A stretch of DNA of 64,000 bases from Eublepharis macularius (taxonomy: Eukaryota; Chordata; Lepidosauria; Squamata; Eublepharidae), in assembly GCF_028583425.1 (NCBI RefSeq), contig NC_072795.1:8641001-8705000 (forward strand), given 5' to 3'. How positions within the stretch are numbered: position 1 is the first letter of the stretch; each line of letters starts with the position of its first letter. The notes beneath the pieces were generated by a model, which did not search any database, was not told the DNA's origin, and saw nothing but the letters and a program-made list of their open reading frames with translations. A program made the position numbers and the translations under genes. Below, in pieces: positions 34,067-44,426 of this stretch.

Positions 34067-35177
34067 TAAAGATGGGCACAAACTGCATTATGAACCTCAA
34101 AAACCCACGAAAATTGTGATTGCGCAATCGTGACCCGGTGGATCGTGATCGGCCACGGCCAACGAACCAGCGGTCGGAAGAGGCCTGGTTTGGGGCGTTC
34201 GGGCACGGTACGGGAATCCAGACACTCAGGCGCCAGCAATCTATTCTCTGGCAGTGGAGCCAGGGGAATGCCTGAGCTCTGTCTGCCCTCCTTCTGTCAC
34301 CCTGAAAACCCGAATGGAAGCCCAGCTTTCCTTGATCAGCAGGGCTTCCTTCCAACCACGGAGCAGAAAAGCAATCACAAGCTGGGAGAAGACAGCCAGG
34401 GGAGAGAGGGGGAAGGGGGTGTTCTGTAACGATGGGCACTCCAATCTCATCCCTGCAAACCCTGATAGGCAGCTCTGATGGCCAAACACAGACCTCCCGT
34501 GTTGCTGAATGGGACCTGGGGGGAGGCGGCTCATCACCGCCTCCCCATGCCTGCCAGGCCCGGCAGCCGCCGCCACCACCCACTTTCCCACATAGCTGGG
34601 AATAGCAGCGTGCCCTGCTTTGGCCTCCACGATCCATGGATCGGGTGTCAGGGTCTGTTTGTATGTTGCCTGACAGGGAGCAACCTGACTAATGCCATGT
34701 TTAATTCTTTAGTTGTTTAGTCTTCTTTTCCCTCTAGGCCCCATCTGCGAGGAGCCGTTTCCATGGGAGAAGACACTGTCTTATCTTTTCTGAAAGCCGA
34801 GTCAACCTTGACTAGTGTTCCCACAGAGAACTCTCCTGCTATGTGAACTCTGGGGGGAGGCTGGGCTCTGAGAGTGTGAAATGTAACAACTTCTATTCTG
34901 TATCTCATTCCTAACAATGCCTTGTTCAGCCAGGGTCTCAAATCCTGGAGTATGGACATCTAGACCTGAATGCTGTCTTTCAAAATAAAACCTTTTGAAA
35001 TCAAAAGACCTTGTCTTCTTGCAGAGGGGAGTAGGGCAGACTCTCATGTCTGGAAATGCCATAGTCTGACATTGGGAACGGGAGATGATAAGTGTGGATC
35101 GTTAATTCGGGATCGTTGCCGGTGCCGATCCACGATCAGTTGGATTGTTAAATTTTTTTGGATCGTGCCCATCTCTA
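34067..35177. mobile_element. hAT element/MITE containing a solo LTR
   Basis: The left end TAAAGATGGGCACAAAC and right end GGATCGTGCCCATCTCTA are inverted and related to those of the element at 15193. The flanks agree at 5/8. The interior is GC-rich and includes repeated GATCGTG-like words near both ends. No transposase is present; the reading frames are not protein-like. A solo LTR at 34646-35071 interrupts it. Confidence 0.65.
34646..35071 (+). mobile_element. Solo LTR, 426 bp
   Basis: Begins TGTCAGGGTCTG and ends ATAGTCTGACA (TG...CA with inverted TGTCAG/CTGACA). The flanks TCGGG and TTGGG agree at 4/5. An AAAATAAAA signal is near 34981. Nested in the hAT element. Confidence 0.7.
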
Positions 35178-35496
35178 TTCATGACTCCTTGAGACTCAGT
35201 GAGAATGGTGGGCTACAAATAAAGTAAGTAAATAAAAACATACCAGCATGTGGGGAATAATCAGCAATCCAATCTAATAATTCTTAGTGGGAACCATGCC
35301 AATTATGCTAATATTAGAAGTCTTTTAGACACTAGAGGAAAAGTCAAAATCCTGGGTCCTATTGATGAATTCAAATTCTCTTTTTGCAAGATGTAGGTTG
35401 ACAAAAAATACGAGATAACGTAATGAGAAGGAGAGGTGGATCTGGTGAGATTATTGAATTTCTGGTCTATCAAATGCCTGTTGATGAAGGCAAGAA

Positions 35497-36285
35497 AGGG
35501 GTGGCCAAACTGTGGCTTGGGAGCCACCCGTGGCTCTTCTAGACAAATTGTGCAGCTCCCAGAGGTCTCTGCATATCGCTGTGGCCATACATTTAGTTTA
35601 TTTCCCTCTCTTCCCTCCCTTTCCTCCTTCCTTTCCATGTCTTTCCCTCCCTCTCTTCTTTCCAGAGCAGTTAGCTATGTTAGTCTGTAGTAGCAAAATA
35701 GTAGAGTCCAGTAGCACCTTTAAGACTAACCAACTTTACTGTAGCATAAGTTTTCGAGAACCACAGTTCTCTTCATCAGATGCATCTGACAAAGAGAACT
35801 GTGGTTCTCAAAAGCTTATGCTACTATAAAGTTGGTTAACCTTAAAGTTGCTACTGGACTCTTTTCTATTTCTTTTCTTTCTCCCCTTCTTTCTTTCCAT
35901 GCTTTCCCTCCCTTTTCCTTCTTTCCTTCCTTCTTTCCATATCTTTCATATTTTCAAGAAAAATGTTGGCGTTGCCAGGTCTGACTCAGAAAATACCTGG
36001 GGACTTTGGGAGTGAAGCCTAGCAAGGATGTGACATCATTTTTGTGATGTCGCTTCCAAGTCAAAGGTCAGGTGATGGCTCTTCCCAAACTCCACACCTT
36101 CTGATGATGTTACTTTCAGCATATTGCACCAAAGCCCCACCCCTTCCTCTGATGTCACTTTCAGGACACTCCCCCAAACCTGCCTCCTCATCTGAAGTCA
36201 CTTCAATGCATCATGTCTTGTGGCTCTCAAACATCTGATGTTTATTCTATTTGGCTTTTACATTAAGCAAGTTTGGCCACCCCTG
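35497..36285. mobile_element. hAT element ('AGGGGTGGCCAAACT' ends)
   Basis: The left end AGGGGTGGCCAAACTGTGG and right end AAGTTTGGCCACCCCT are inverted. The flanks GGCAAGAA (35489-35496) and GGCTAGAA (36286-36293) agree at 7/8. The inner text ('tcttgtggctctcaaacatc') is that of a widespread vertebrate hAT family. Interrupted by a palindromic repeat at 35660-35880. Confidence 0.78.
35660..35880. mobile_element. Palindromic repeat, nearly complete copy
   Basis: The arms 'agtccagtagcacctttaag' ... 'gaaccacagttctcttcatc' and the complement 'gagaactgtggttctcaaaa' ... 'gctactggactctttt' meet near 35786, giving a hairpin of about 100 bp per arm. Best copy of this family in the window. Confidence 0.7.
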
Positions 36286-36352
36286 GGCTAGAAGATGAGT
36301 GGATGTCTTTGGTCACTTTCTTGATCATATTTGCAGAGAAGTTTGCATAGTA

Positions 36353-36560
36353 AAACTCTGACCTGGATGGCCCAGGTTAGCATGAATTTTTCTTGGAGGC
36401 TAAGCAGTGTTGACCCATATTAGTACTTGAATGAGAGACAACCAAGGGAATTTAGGGTTGCTACACCAAGGCAGGCAGAGGCAAATCACTTGTGTTCCTG
36501 ACTTGCCTTAAAAACCCTGTGGGGTTGCCATAAGTTGGCTACAACTTGACAGTACTTTCC
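36353..36560 (+). mobile_element. 5S rRNA-derived SINE (plus strand)
   Basis: 'ggaggctaagcagtgttgac' and 'tagtacttgaatgagagac' correspond to the 5S rRNA internal control region. The body includes 'ggggttgccataagttggct'. Decayed. Confidence 0.7.
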
Positions 36561-36789
36561 ACCACTGCTACATTGTAAGGCAGGTTTCTGGATAGTCCTT
36601 GGAAGTTGACTATTATCCTGCAAAATTACATTGTTAACCAAAGTCTGAATTTTGGTGAAAGGAAACCTAAAGAAACCATAGAACAGAGCCATTGTCAGGG
36701 TGTATCTAAGTCCCCATGGAAACCTGTCTACTTCTTTATATGCTTGTATCTTGACAGTACATGGCTTGATGTTACTTCTTCAACTTTAA

Positions 36790-36974
36790 TTCAAAACCTT
36801 GTGCCCTCCTGTAATATCACACACTTCATGTCTTGAGAAGAGGGAAGTAGGTGGGCAGATGGGTATCTAAAGCAGATCTCCTGACTCAGGGGCTCTTTTG
36901 TGGAGAAATACTTAGGCCCTGCAGGATATTATGGTGTGAGAGAGAAGCACGGGCTGCTGAACTTTTGATCTTAT
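36790..36974. repeat. Duplicated block, left copy
   Basis: About 180 bp ('ccttgtgccctcctgtaata' to 'aacttttgatcttatta') are repeated in the same orientation, about 95% identical, at 54047-54231. The two copies bracket the retroelement plus giant hAT segment. No TG...CA ends, so this is not an obvious LTR. Confidence 0.75.
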
Positions 36975-37064
36975 TATCTTTCGATCTGGGTACCACCACA
37001 CTCCTCCTGCCGGAGGGTGCTGGGGCGGCCCGGTCAGCAGCATCTGTTTGTGTGCTCACTAGCA

Positions 37065-38003
37065 CTAGTGGTGGTGGAGATGGTAAAACTGCAGGCGGGG
37101 GTTGAGTTCCATCAGTTGGGTGGCTTGGGCTAGCTCCCCCCTCATGGCCTCCACTTGGGCCTCCAGAGCGGCATAGCAGGCCACCCCATCAATAGGACGT
37201 AGTTGCCTTCCATCGCCAGGATTTCCTGGTGCAGTCACCACAGCTCTGAGGAGTTCCTCCTCCCAAGCTTGTTGCATCTTCAACGCCCTCTCCCATTCCT
37301 CGATCAAGATCATAAGTTCCGTCCCTGCTCCAGATTCTGGTGTAGTTCCAGTCGGGTCGGCTAGTACCCCCGAATCCTGGGGAGTACCCACTCCGATAGG
37401 AGTTCCAGAAGCATCCTGATAGTAGCTGGAGCTGGATGATGTAGACCCAAGGGAGCCCTCCGTGAGATCTCCCCCAATTTGTACATCCCGAGGCACTGAT
37501 TGCGCCGCTTCCACCGCGCTTAGGCGGCCTGCTTGAGAGTCCTGAAACACTGTCCCTCCAGCCTCCAAAGGTATCAATGGGCATTGTACTCCGGAAACAC
37601 TGTCCGCCCAACCCTTAGTGAGGCCTGATACCGCTAGCAGATCGTAGCGCATAACTTGGACTTGCTCCATAAGGATATCCAAACGATCCTCTGATTGGCA
37701 TTGTCCCACTTCCAGAGTAGTAGGGTCTGTGCGCCCTAACTCCACATGTTCCCAACTGTGGAGTTCTTGCGGCGAGACCCACTGTAAATTGTAAGAAGGG
37801 GGTTCCCTCCCCATCTCACTCTCGAGCAGTCCCTGCTCCTCCACATAGCAACCGGCCGACTCATCCCAACGGTAATTAGGAGCCATGCTGAGCATCGCCG
37901 GGGGGATTGCTGCAGTAGACGTTTGCAGCATTTCCCAGACACGATCTCCTCCTTGACTTTCCACGATAGGGGAGAGGTGAGGGTCTAAGCTGATGAGTCC
38001 CAT
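37065..38003 (-). CDS. gag-like ORF of a presumed LTR retroelement, 312 codons
   Basis: Open frame with ATG at 38001-38003 and TAG at 37065-37067. The N-terminus is MGLISLDPHLSP. The C-terminal half is rich in A/E/L with coiled-coil-like runs (ILIEEWERALKMQQAWEEEL). No zinc knuckle, protease or RT follows. Just upstream on the minus strand lies a sequence with an AATAAAC signal (about 38083) that could be an LTR; the giant hAT is inserted in it. The family is not recognised. A gag role is inferred only from position, length and composition. It could be another retroelement ORF or a chance-conserved frame. Confidence 0.35.
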   Translation of the reverse strand: MGLISLDPHLSPIVESQGGDRVWEMLQTSTAAIPPAMLSMAPNYRWDESAGCYVEEQGLLESEMGREPPSYNLQWVSPQELHSWEHVELGRTDPTTLEVGQCQSEDRLDILMEQVQVMRYDLLAVSGLTKGWADSVSGVQCPLIPLEAGGTVFQDSQAGRLSAVEAAQSVPRDVQIGGDLTEGSLGSTSSSSSYYQDASGTPIGVGTPQDSGVLADPTGTTPESGAGTELMILIEEWERALKMQQAWEEELLRAVVTAPGNPGDGRQLRPIDGVACYAALEAQVEAMRGELAQATQLMELNPRLQFYHLHHH

Positions 38004-38222
38004 CCCTGCCGAATAGCGTGTAAACAGAGTCCCTCTGCGTTGCTCTCTATCCTCTCTTGGTCTCTTGAGTCAAAGGTTGTTTATTGAGAGAAGATATATG
38101 CTCAGAAAGTACAAGTGTCCATAGGTAATCCAAAGGCTAAAATAAGATTTGGCTGTACACAGATATCTTGTTGAGAATGACCTGTTAAATGCTTGCTACA
38201 GTATATCAAACCCTGTAGGCCA
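38004..38222 (-). mobile_element. Left piece of a candidate LTR split by the hAT insertion
   Basis: If 38007-38230 is joined to 52440-52613, the minus strand reads TGTTACCCACAG ... ATTCGGCA, about 400 bp with TG...CA ends and a polyadenylation-like AATAAA. The gag-like ATG starts four bases after it. The missing second LTR makes this tentative. Confidence 0.4.
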
Positions 38223-38239
38223 GCCCCCACTAGGGATGT

Positions 38240-38405
38240 GCGTTTCGGCATTCTGAATGCCGAAAGAATGCCGAAACAAAAGTGTTTCGGCATTCTTCAA
38301 GAATCCCGAAACGTTTCGGGGAATGCCGAAACGTTTCGGGATTGCCGAAAGAAAAACCCGAAACGTTTCGGGATTCTTTCGGCATTCTTTCGGCATTCGA
38401 GAATC
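38240..38405. promoter_or_regulatory. Left subterminal motif cluster (CCGAAA/TTTCGG)
   Basis: Thirteen CCGAAA or TTTCGG words in about 160 bp, several joined as the palindrome CCGAAACGTTTCGG, many followed by 'gaatg' or 'cattc'. hAT transposases bind short subterminal repeats, so this is the likely binding platform. A perfect-looking hairpin ('attttgctagccg' with 'cggctagcaaaat') follows at 38411-38454. Confidence 0.75.
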
Positions 38406-39053
38406 GCCATTTTGATTTTGCTAGCCGTTTGCCTTAGCAAGCGGCTAGCAAAATCCTGCTGGAAGCAAAGGCTTCCTGCAGGCTCTTAGAAGAGGGGAGG
38501 GGGGGAGAAGGAGTGAATCACTCACTCCTTCTGTCACCCCCCACCCCTCTTGCAAAGGAGGATAGGGAATCCTGCTTTGCCTTGCAAATGCAAGGTGCAA
38601 GCATTGCATTGCACTTTGCATTTGCAAAGCAGCAGAGATTCCCGCCAAAACTAACAGGTAGGGGAGGGGGAGCAGGAGGAGGGTGGCTCTTGGAGTGTGG
38701 GTTGGGAAAGGCAGGGGACTGGGGACTTTAGGAGTCACCAATCCCACTGCTGCATTCTCATGCCAGCCAATAGATTTAAATCTTTGGCTGAGGCTGCAGC
38801 AGGGGATTTAAATTTGGAGCAAGACTGTCTGGAACACTTCTGTTGCTGCTGCTGCTGAGCTGTGACCGAGAGAGGAGAAGAAGAGAGACTGCACCTGGAG
38901 CCTGGAGGACATCTGCCTGGAGGATCAACTGTGCTGGACATCCTGAGAGGACACCTGGTAGGCCTTTTTAAAATTTTTGTAAATTTTTTTGATGCCGGGC
39001 AATGTGCTGCTGTGGCCTGCCTCTGCAAAAAGGTGTTGCAGTTTATTCTTGGC

Positions 39054-42000
39054 ATGGCCTGGGGGACAGGTTGGGCAGACAATGTTTGATGGTGGGGTGG
39101 GGGTTTCAGCATTGGTTGTTGTGCTTGCCTTCTTAAAGCTCGATCCACTGTTTTAAGATTAAAACAAGAGTGTGCCAGCTTTGGGCCTACACAGGCCAGA
39201 AGCCTTTCTTCTGGCTGGCTCTCACAGTTGTGCTCCACAATCTGGAATGGTGTGGCTTGCTTTTCTGTGTCTGGTCCCCTGCTTGCAAGGATTCCCAACA
39301 GGCTCCGTCCTGATCAACTGTGCCAGCCTGTGGGCCACACACAGGTATGGCCTGGGGGACAGGTTGGGCAGACAATCTTTGATGGTGGGGGGGGGGGGGT
39401 TTCAGCATTGGTTGTTGTGCTTGCCTTCTTTAAGCTTGATCCACTGTTTTAAGATTAAAACAAGAGTGTGCCAGCTTTGGGCCTACACAGGCCAGAAGCC
39501 TTTCTTCTGGCTGGCTCTCACAGTTGTGCTTCACAATCTGGAATGGTGTGGCTTGCCTTTCTGTGTCTGGTCCCCTGCTTGCAAGGATTCCCAACAGGCT
39601 CCGTCCTGATCAACTGTGCCAGCCTGTGGGCCACACACAGGTATGGCCTGGGGGACAGGTTGGGCAGACAATCTTTGATGGTGGGGGGGGGGGGTTCAGC
39701 ATTGGTTGTTGTGCTTGCCTTCTTTAAGCTTGATCCACTGTTTTAAGATTAAAACCAGAGTGTGCCAGCTTTGGGCCTACACAGGCCAGAAGCCTTTCTT
39801 CTGGCTGGCTCTCACAGTTGTGCCTCACAATCTGGAATGGTGTGGCTTGCCTTTCTGTGTCTGGTCCCCTGCTAGCAAGGATTCCCAACAGGCTCCGTCC
39901 TGATCAACTGTGCCAGCCTGTGGGCCACACACAGGTATGGCCTGGGGGACAGGTTGGGCAGACAATGTTTGATGGTGGGGGGGGGGGGGGGTTTCAGCAT
40001 TGGTTGTTGTGCTTGCCTTCTTTAAGCTTGATCCACTGTTTGAAGATTAAAACCAGAGTGTGCCAGCTTTGGGCCTACACAGGCCAGAAGCCTTTCTTCT
40101 GGCTGGCTCTCACAGTTGTGCTTCACAATCTGGAATGGTGTGGCTTGCCTTTCTGTGTCTGGTCCCCTGCTAGCAAGGATTCCCAACAGGCTCCGTCCTG
40201 ATCAACTGTGCCAGCCTGTGGGCCACACACAGGTATGGCCTGGGGGACAGGTTGGGCAGACAATCTTTGATGGTGGGGGGGGGGGGTTCAGCATTGGTTG
40301 TTGTGCTTGCCTTCTTTAAGCTTGATCCACTGTTTGAAGATTAAAACCAGAGTGTGCCAGCTTTGGGCCTACACAGGCCAGAAGCCTTTCTTCTGGCTGG
40401 CTCTCACAGTTGTGCTTCACAATCTGGAATGGTGTGGCTTGCCTTTCTGTGTCTGGTCCCCTGCTAGCAAGGATTCCCAACAGGCTCCGTCCTGATCAAC
40501 TGTGCCAGCCTGTGGGCCACACACAGGTATGGCCTGGGGGACAGGTTGGGCAGACAATCTTTGATGGTGGGGGGGGGGGGTTCAGCATTGGTTGTTGTGC
40601 TTGCCTTCTTTAAGCTTGATCCACTGTTTGAAGATTAAAACCAGAGTGTGCCAGCTTTGGGCCTACACAGGCCAGAAGCCTTTCTTCTGGCTGGCTCTCA
40701 CAGTTGTGCTTCACAATCTGGAATGGTGTGGCTTGCCTTTCTGTGTCTGGTCCCCTGCTAGCAAGGATTCCCAACAGGCTCCGTCCTGATCAACTGTGCC
40801 AGCCTGTGGGCCACACACAGGTATGGCCTGGGGGACAGGTTGGGCAGACAATCTTTGATGGTGGGGGGGGGGGTTCAGCATTGGTTGTTGTGCTTGCCTT
40901 CTTTAAGCTTGATCCACTGTTTTAAGATTAAAACCAGAGTGTGCCAGCTTCGGGCCTACACAGGCCAGAAGCCTTTCTTCTGGCTGGCTCTCACAGTTGT
41001 GCTTCACAATCTGGAATGGTGTGGCTTGCCTTTCTGTGTCTGGTCCCCTGCTAGCAAGGATTCCCAACAGGCTCCGTCCTGATCAACTGTGCCAGCCTGT
41101 GGGCCACACACAGGTATGGCCTGGGGGACAGGTTGGGCAGACAATCTTTGATGGTGGGGGGGGGGGGTTTCAGCATTGGTTGTTGTGCTTGCCTTCTTTA
41201 AGCTTGATCCACTGTTTGAAGATTAAAACCAGAGTGTGCCAGCTTTGGGCCTACACAGGCCAGAAGCCTTTCTTCTGGCTGGCTCTCACAGTTGTGCTTC
41301 ACAATCTGGAATGGTGTGGCTTGCCTTTCTGTGTCTGGTCCCCTGCTAGCAAGGATTCCCAACAGGCTCCGTCCTGATCAACTGTGCCAGCCTGTGGGCC
41401 ACACACAGGTATGGCCTGGGGGACAGGTTGGGCAGACAATCTTTGATGGTGGGGGGGGGGGGGGGTTCAGCATTGGTTGTTGTGCTTGCCTTCTTTAAGC
41501 TTGATCCACTGTTTTAAGATTAAAACCAGAGTGTGCCAGCTTCGGGCCTACACAGGCCAGAAGCCTTTCTTCTGGCTGGCTCTCACAGTTGTGCTTCACA
41601 ATCTGGAATGGTGTGGCTTGCCTTTCTGTGTCTGGTCCCCTGCTAGCAAGGATTCCCAACAGGCTCCGTCCTGATCAACTGTGCCAGCCTGTGGGCCACA
41701 CACAGGTATGGCCTGGGGGACAGGTTGGGCAGACAATCTTTGATGGTGGGGGGGGGGGGGTTTCAGCATTGGTTGTTGTGCTTGCCTTCTTTAAGCTTGA
41801 TCCACTGTTTTAAGATTAAAACCAGAGTGTGCCAGCTTCGGGCCTACACAGGCCAGAAGCCTTTCTTCTGGCTGGCTCTCACAGTTGTGCTTCACAATCT
41901 GGAATGGTGTGGCTTGCCTTTCTGTGTCTGGTCCCCTGCTAGCAAGGATTCCCAACAGGCTCCGTCCTGATCAACTGTGCCAGCCTGTGGGCCACACACA

Positions 42001-42888
42001 GGTATGGCCTGGGGGACAGGTTGGGCAGACAATCTTTGATGGTGGGGGGGGGGGGGTTCAGCATTGGTTGTTGTGCTTGCCTTCTTTAAGCTTGATCCAC
42101 TGTTTGAAGATTAAAACCAGAGTGTGCCAGCTTCGGGCCTACACAGGCCAGAAGCCTTTCTTCTGGCTGGCTCTCACAGTTGTGCTTCACAATCTGGAAT
42201 GGTGTGGCTTGCCTTTCTGTGTCTGGTCCCCTGCTAGCAAGGATTCCCAACAGGCTCCGTCCTGATCAACTGTGCCAGCCTGTGGGCCACACACAGGTAT
42301 GGCCTGGGGGACAGGTTGGGCAGACAATCTTTGATGGTGGGGGGGGGGGGGTTCAGCATTGGTTGTTGTGCTTGCCTTCTTTAAGCTTGATCCACTGTTT
42401 GAAGATTAAAACCAGAGTGTGCCAGCTTCGGGCCTACACAGGCCAGAAGCCTTTCTTCTGGCTGGCTCTCACAGTTGTGCTTCACAATCTGGAATGGTGT
42501 GGCTTGCCTTTCTGTGTCTGGTCCCCTGCTAGCAAGGATTCCCAACAGGCTCCGTCCTGATCAACTGTGCCAGCCTGTGGGCCACACACAGGTATGGCCT
42601 GGGGGACAGGTTGGGCAGACAATCTTTGATGGTGGGGGGGGGGGGTTCAGCATTGGTTGTTGTGCTTGCCTTCTTTAAGCTTGATCCACTGTTTTAAGAT
42701 TAAAACAAGAGTGTGCCAGCTTTGGGCCTACACAGGCCAGAAGCCTTTCTTCTGGCTGGCTCTCACAGTTGTGCTTCACAATCTGGAATGGTGTGGCTTG
42801 CTGTTCTGTGTCTGGTCCCCTGCTAGCAAGGATTCCCAACAGGCTCCGTCCTGATCAACTGTGCCAGCCTGTGGGCCACACACAGGTA
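39054..42888 (+). repeat. Tandem array, 13 units of ~295 bp
   Basis: The marker 'acaggtatgg' recurs at 39341, 39637, 39931, 40229, 40523, 40817, 41110, 41405, 41702, 41998, 42293, 42588 and 42882. Spacing is 293-298 bp, with one earlier unit from about 39054. Units differ by a handful of substitutions and by the length of a G run (about 9-14 G). Shared variants, such as 'ctttgggcc' versus 'cttcgggcc' and 'gttttaag' versus 'gtttgaag', spread over neighbouring units and show homogenisation. Short frames repeated in each unit (WNGVACLSVSGPLL) are by-products. Confidence 0.95.
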
Positions 42889-43560
42889 TGCTGCTTTGGC
42901 CAAGGTAACCCTTTTTGGTTGCTGGCCTGGCACTCACAGTTGTGCTCCACAATCTGGAATGGTGTGGCTTGCGTTTCTGTGTCTGGTCCCCTGCTTGCAA
43001 GGATTCCCAACAGGCTCCGTCCTGATCAACTGTGCCAGCCTTCGGCCCACACACAGGCCTGCTGCTCCGGCTTTGGTAACCCTTCCCGTTTGCTGGCCTG
43101 GCACTCACTGTTTTGCTTCACATTCAGGTTGTTTATCGTTGGTGGACCTCTTCTGGACTGGACTGCACTTGGTGGACATCGGCCTGCAGATCTCTGCGTG
43201 GAGGATCAACATTGCTGGACATCTGCACTGGTGGACTGGTAGGGTTGTTGTTAAATTTGGTTTTTGAGCTTATGTCTGCTGCTGTGCCTACCTGCGAGCA
43301 TATGCTTTGGCTCTGTCTTTATGGCTTGGGCCGGGGGGGGGGCATTTTCTGGTTGGGCAAGAGGATATTGTTTGGGGGTTAGGGGGGCCAGCATTGATCG
43401 CAGTGCCTGCTTTCTTTCATGTTTCATTTTTCAAGTTTGAGTGTGGGGTGGGCATGAACTGCTGTTTCACAGGACTAAAAAATGAGTGTGCCAGCTTCTG
43501 GCCTGCACAGGCCAGAAGCTCTGCTGGGTGGATGTGTTTTGTTTTGCTGCTGGTTGGCCC
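42889..43560 (+). repeat. Degenerate units and exon-like module right of the array
   Basis: 42890-43090 holds two diverged partial units ('aactgtgccagcct' ... 'caacaggctccgtcctgatc'). 43155-43238 is a module resembling 38905-38957 ('ggaggatcaac' ... 'ctggacatc'), ending before 'gtaggg'. 43400-43540 is another diverged unit ('gtgtgccagcttctggcctg'). Confidence 0.7.
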
Positions 43561-43673
43561 TAGCCTTTAAGGGGGGGGGGGCTGACTTGGCTTGTGCAAC
43601 GGGGCCTTGAATTTTGGGGTTGCGTGTGCGGCGTGTGGTGTTGACTCTGCTAACATTTCCAATTTTCTTGACA

Positions 43674-44426
43674 GCATCGTGGAGGAGAGGAGGACCAGCT
43701 GCAAGACCGCCTGAACATCGCTGGACTGCAGGACTGGTGTTAGTGTGAGCGAGTCCGGGTTCACATTTGGGTGGCCTTGGGGGTGGGTTCTTGCTAGCTT
43801 GGGAGGGGGGAGGCTCATCTTCAAAACACCACATCCACACCCCACACCGACATACCACAGATACATCGGTCCCGCTAAATAGTGTCTCTTAGGTAGGTAG
43901 GCCAGTTGGTAGGTGATCAGTGGATAATTGCCCTCAACTTAATTATTAGGGAAACCGAGCCTAGTTTTTTTTAAAAAACTAAATAGGGACTCAGCAGGGA
44001 AAGCATTAGTGAGTGAGTGTTAGGTTTGAATTCTATATATATATATATATATATATAAAAATTTGTAATAGCTGTCAATAGGCTTCCCATTAGTGCCCCC
44101 ATAACTAGGGTTCCACTGCCCATCTCTGGCACACGTGGTGGTGCCAGGCCGGCCCGGGCATACTAGTGTGTGAGTGTTTAAGGCTTTGTCACCTGTTATT
44201 GGGGTTTAGGGCCAGCTCAATTCCAGAGGAATTCAGCTGATTGGCAGGCTCAGGTTCCCTGACATAAATAGGGTTGCTTAAAAAGGCACTTGATTGTTCA
44301 TCTCCAAGTCACAGAGCCACTAGAAACACAGATTTATAGCAGGTTAGTTAGGTCTTGAAAACAAAGTTGACCTTTGTTTTCTAAATCTTTTCTGATTAGT
44401 TAGGGTTGAATTTGGGAGGGGAAAGT
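43674..44426 (+). other. Putative leader of the transposase gene
   Basis: A splice-acceptor-like 'ttccaattttcttgacag' ends at about 43673. The next 60 bp repeat the module with 'ggaggagaggaggaccagct'. Further on are a (TA)n run (44033-44057) and AT-rich TATA-like words 'acataaatag' (about 44262) and 'ttaaaaaggc' (about 44278) ahead of the ORF. Either a promoter or a spliced 5' UTR is possible; the sequence alone does not decide. Confidence 0.4.

Noticed and set aside
33903-34637. 244-codon minus-strand frame as a gene
   Set aside because: It lies across the end of a hAT element, has no domain resemblance and crosses the terminal repeat.
39172-42854. Series of 65-157-codon frames in the array as a repeated gene family
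   Set aside because: They recur with the 295-bp unit, overlap in several frames and change with the G-run length; no protein family resemblance.
39054-42888. CRISPR array
   Set aside because: Units are about 295 bp, without short repeats alternating with unique spacers, in a vertebrate genome.
44406-44426. Transposase start seven codons upstream
   Set aside because: The codon at 44406 is TTG; the first ATG in frame is 44427, and nothing supports a non-ATG start in a vertebrate gene.
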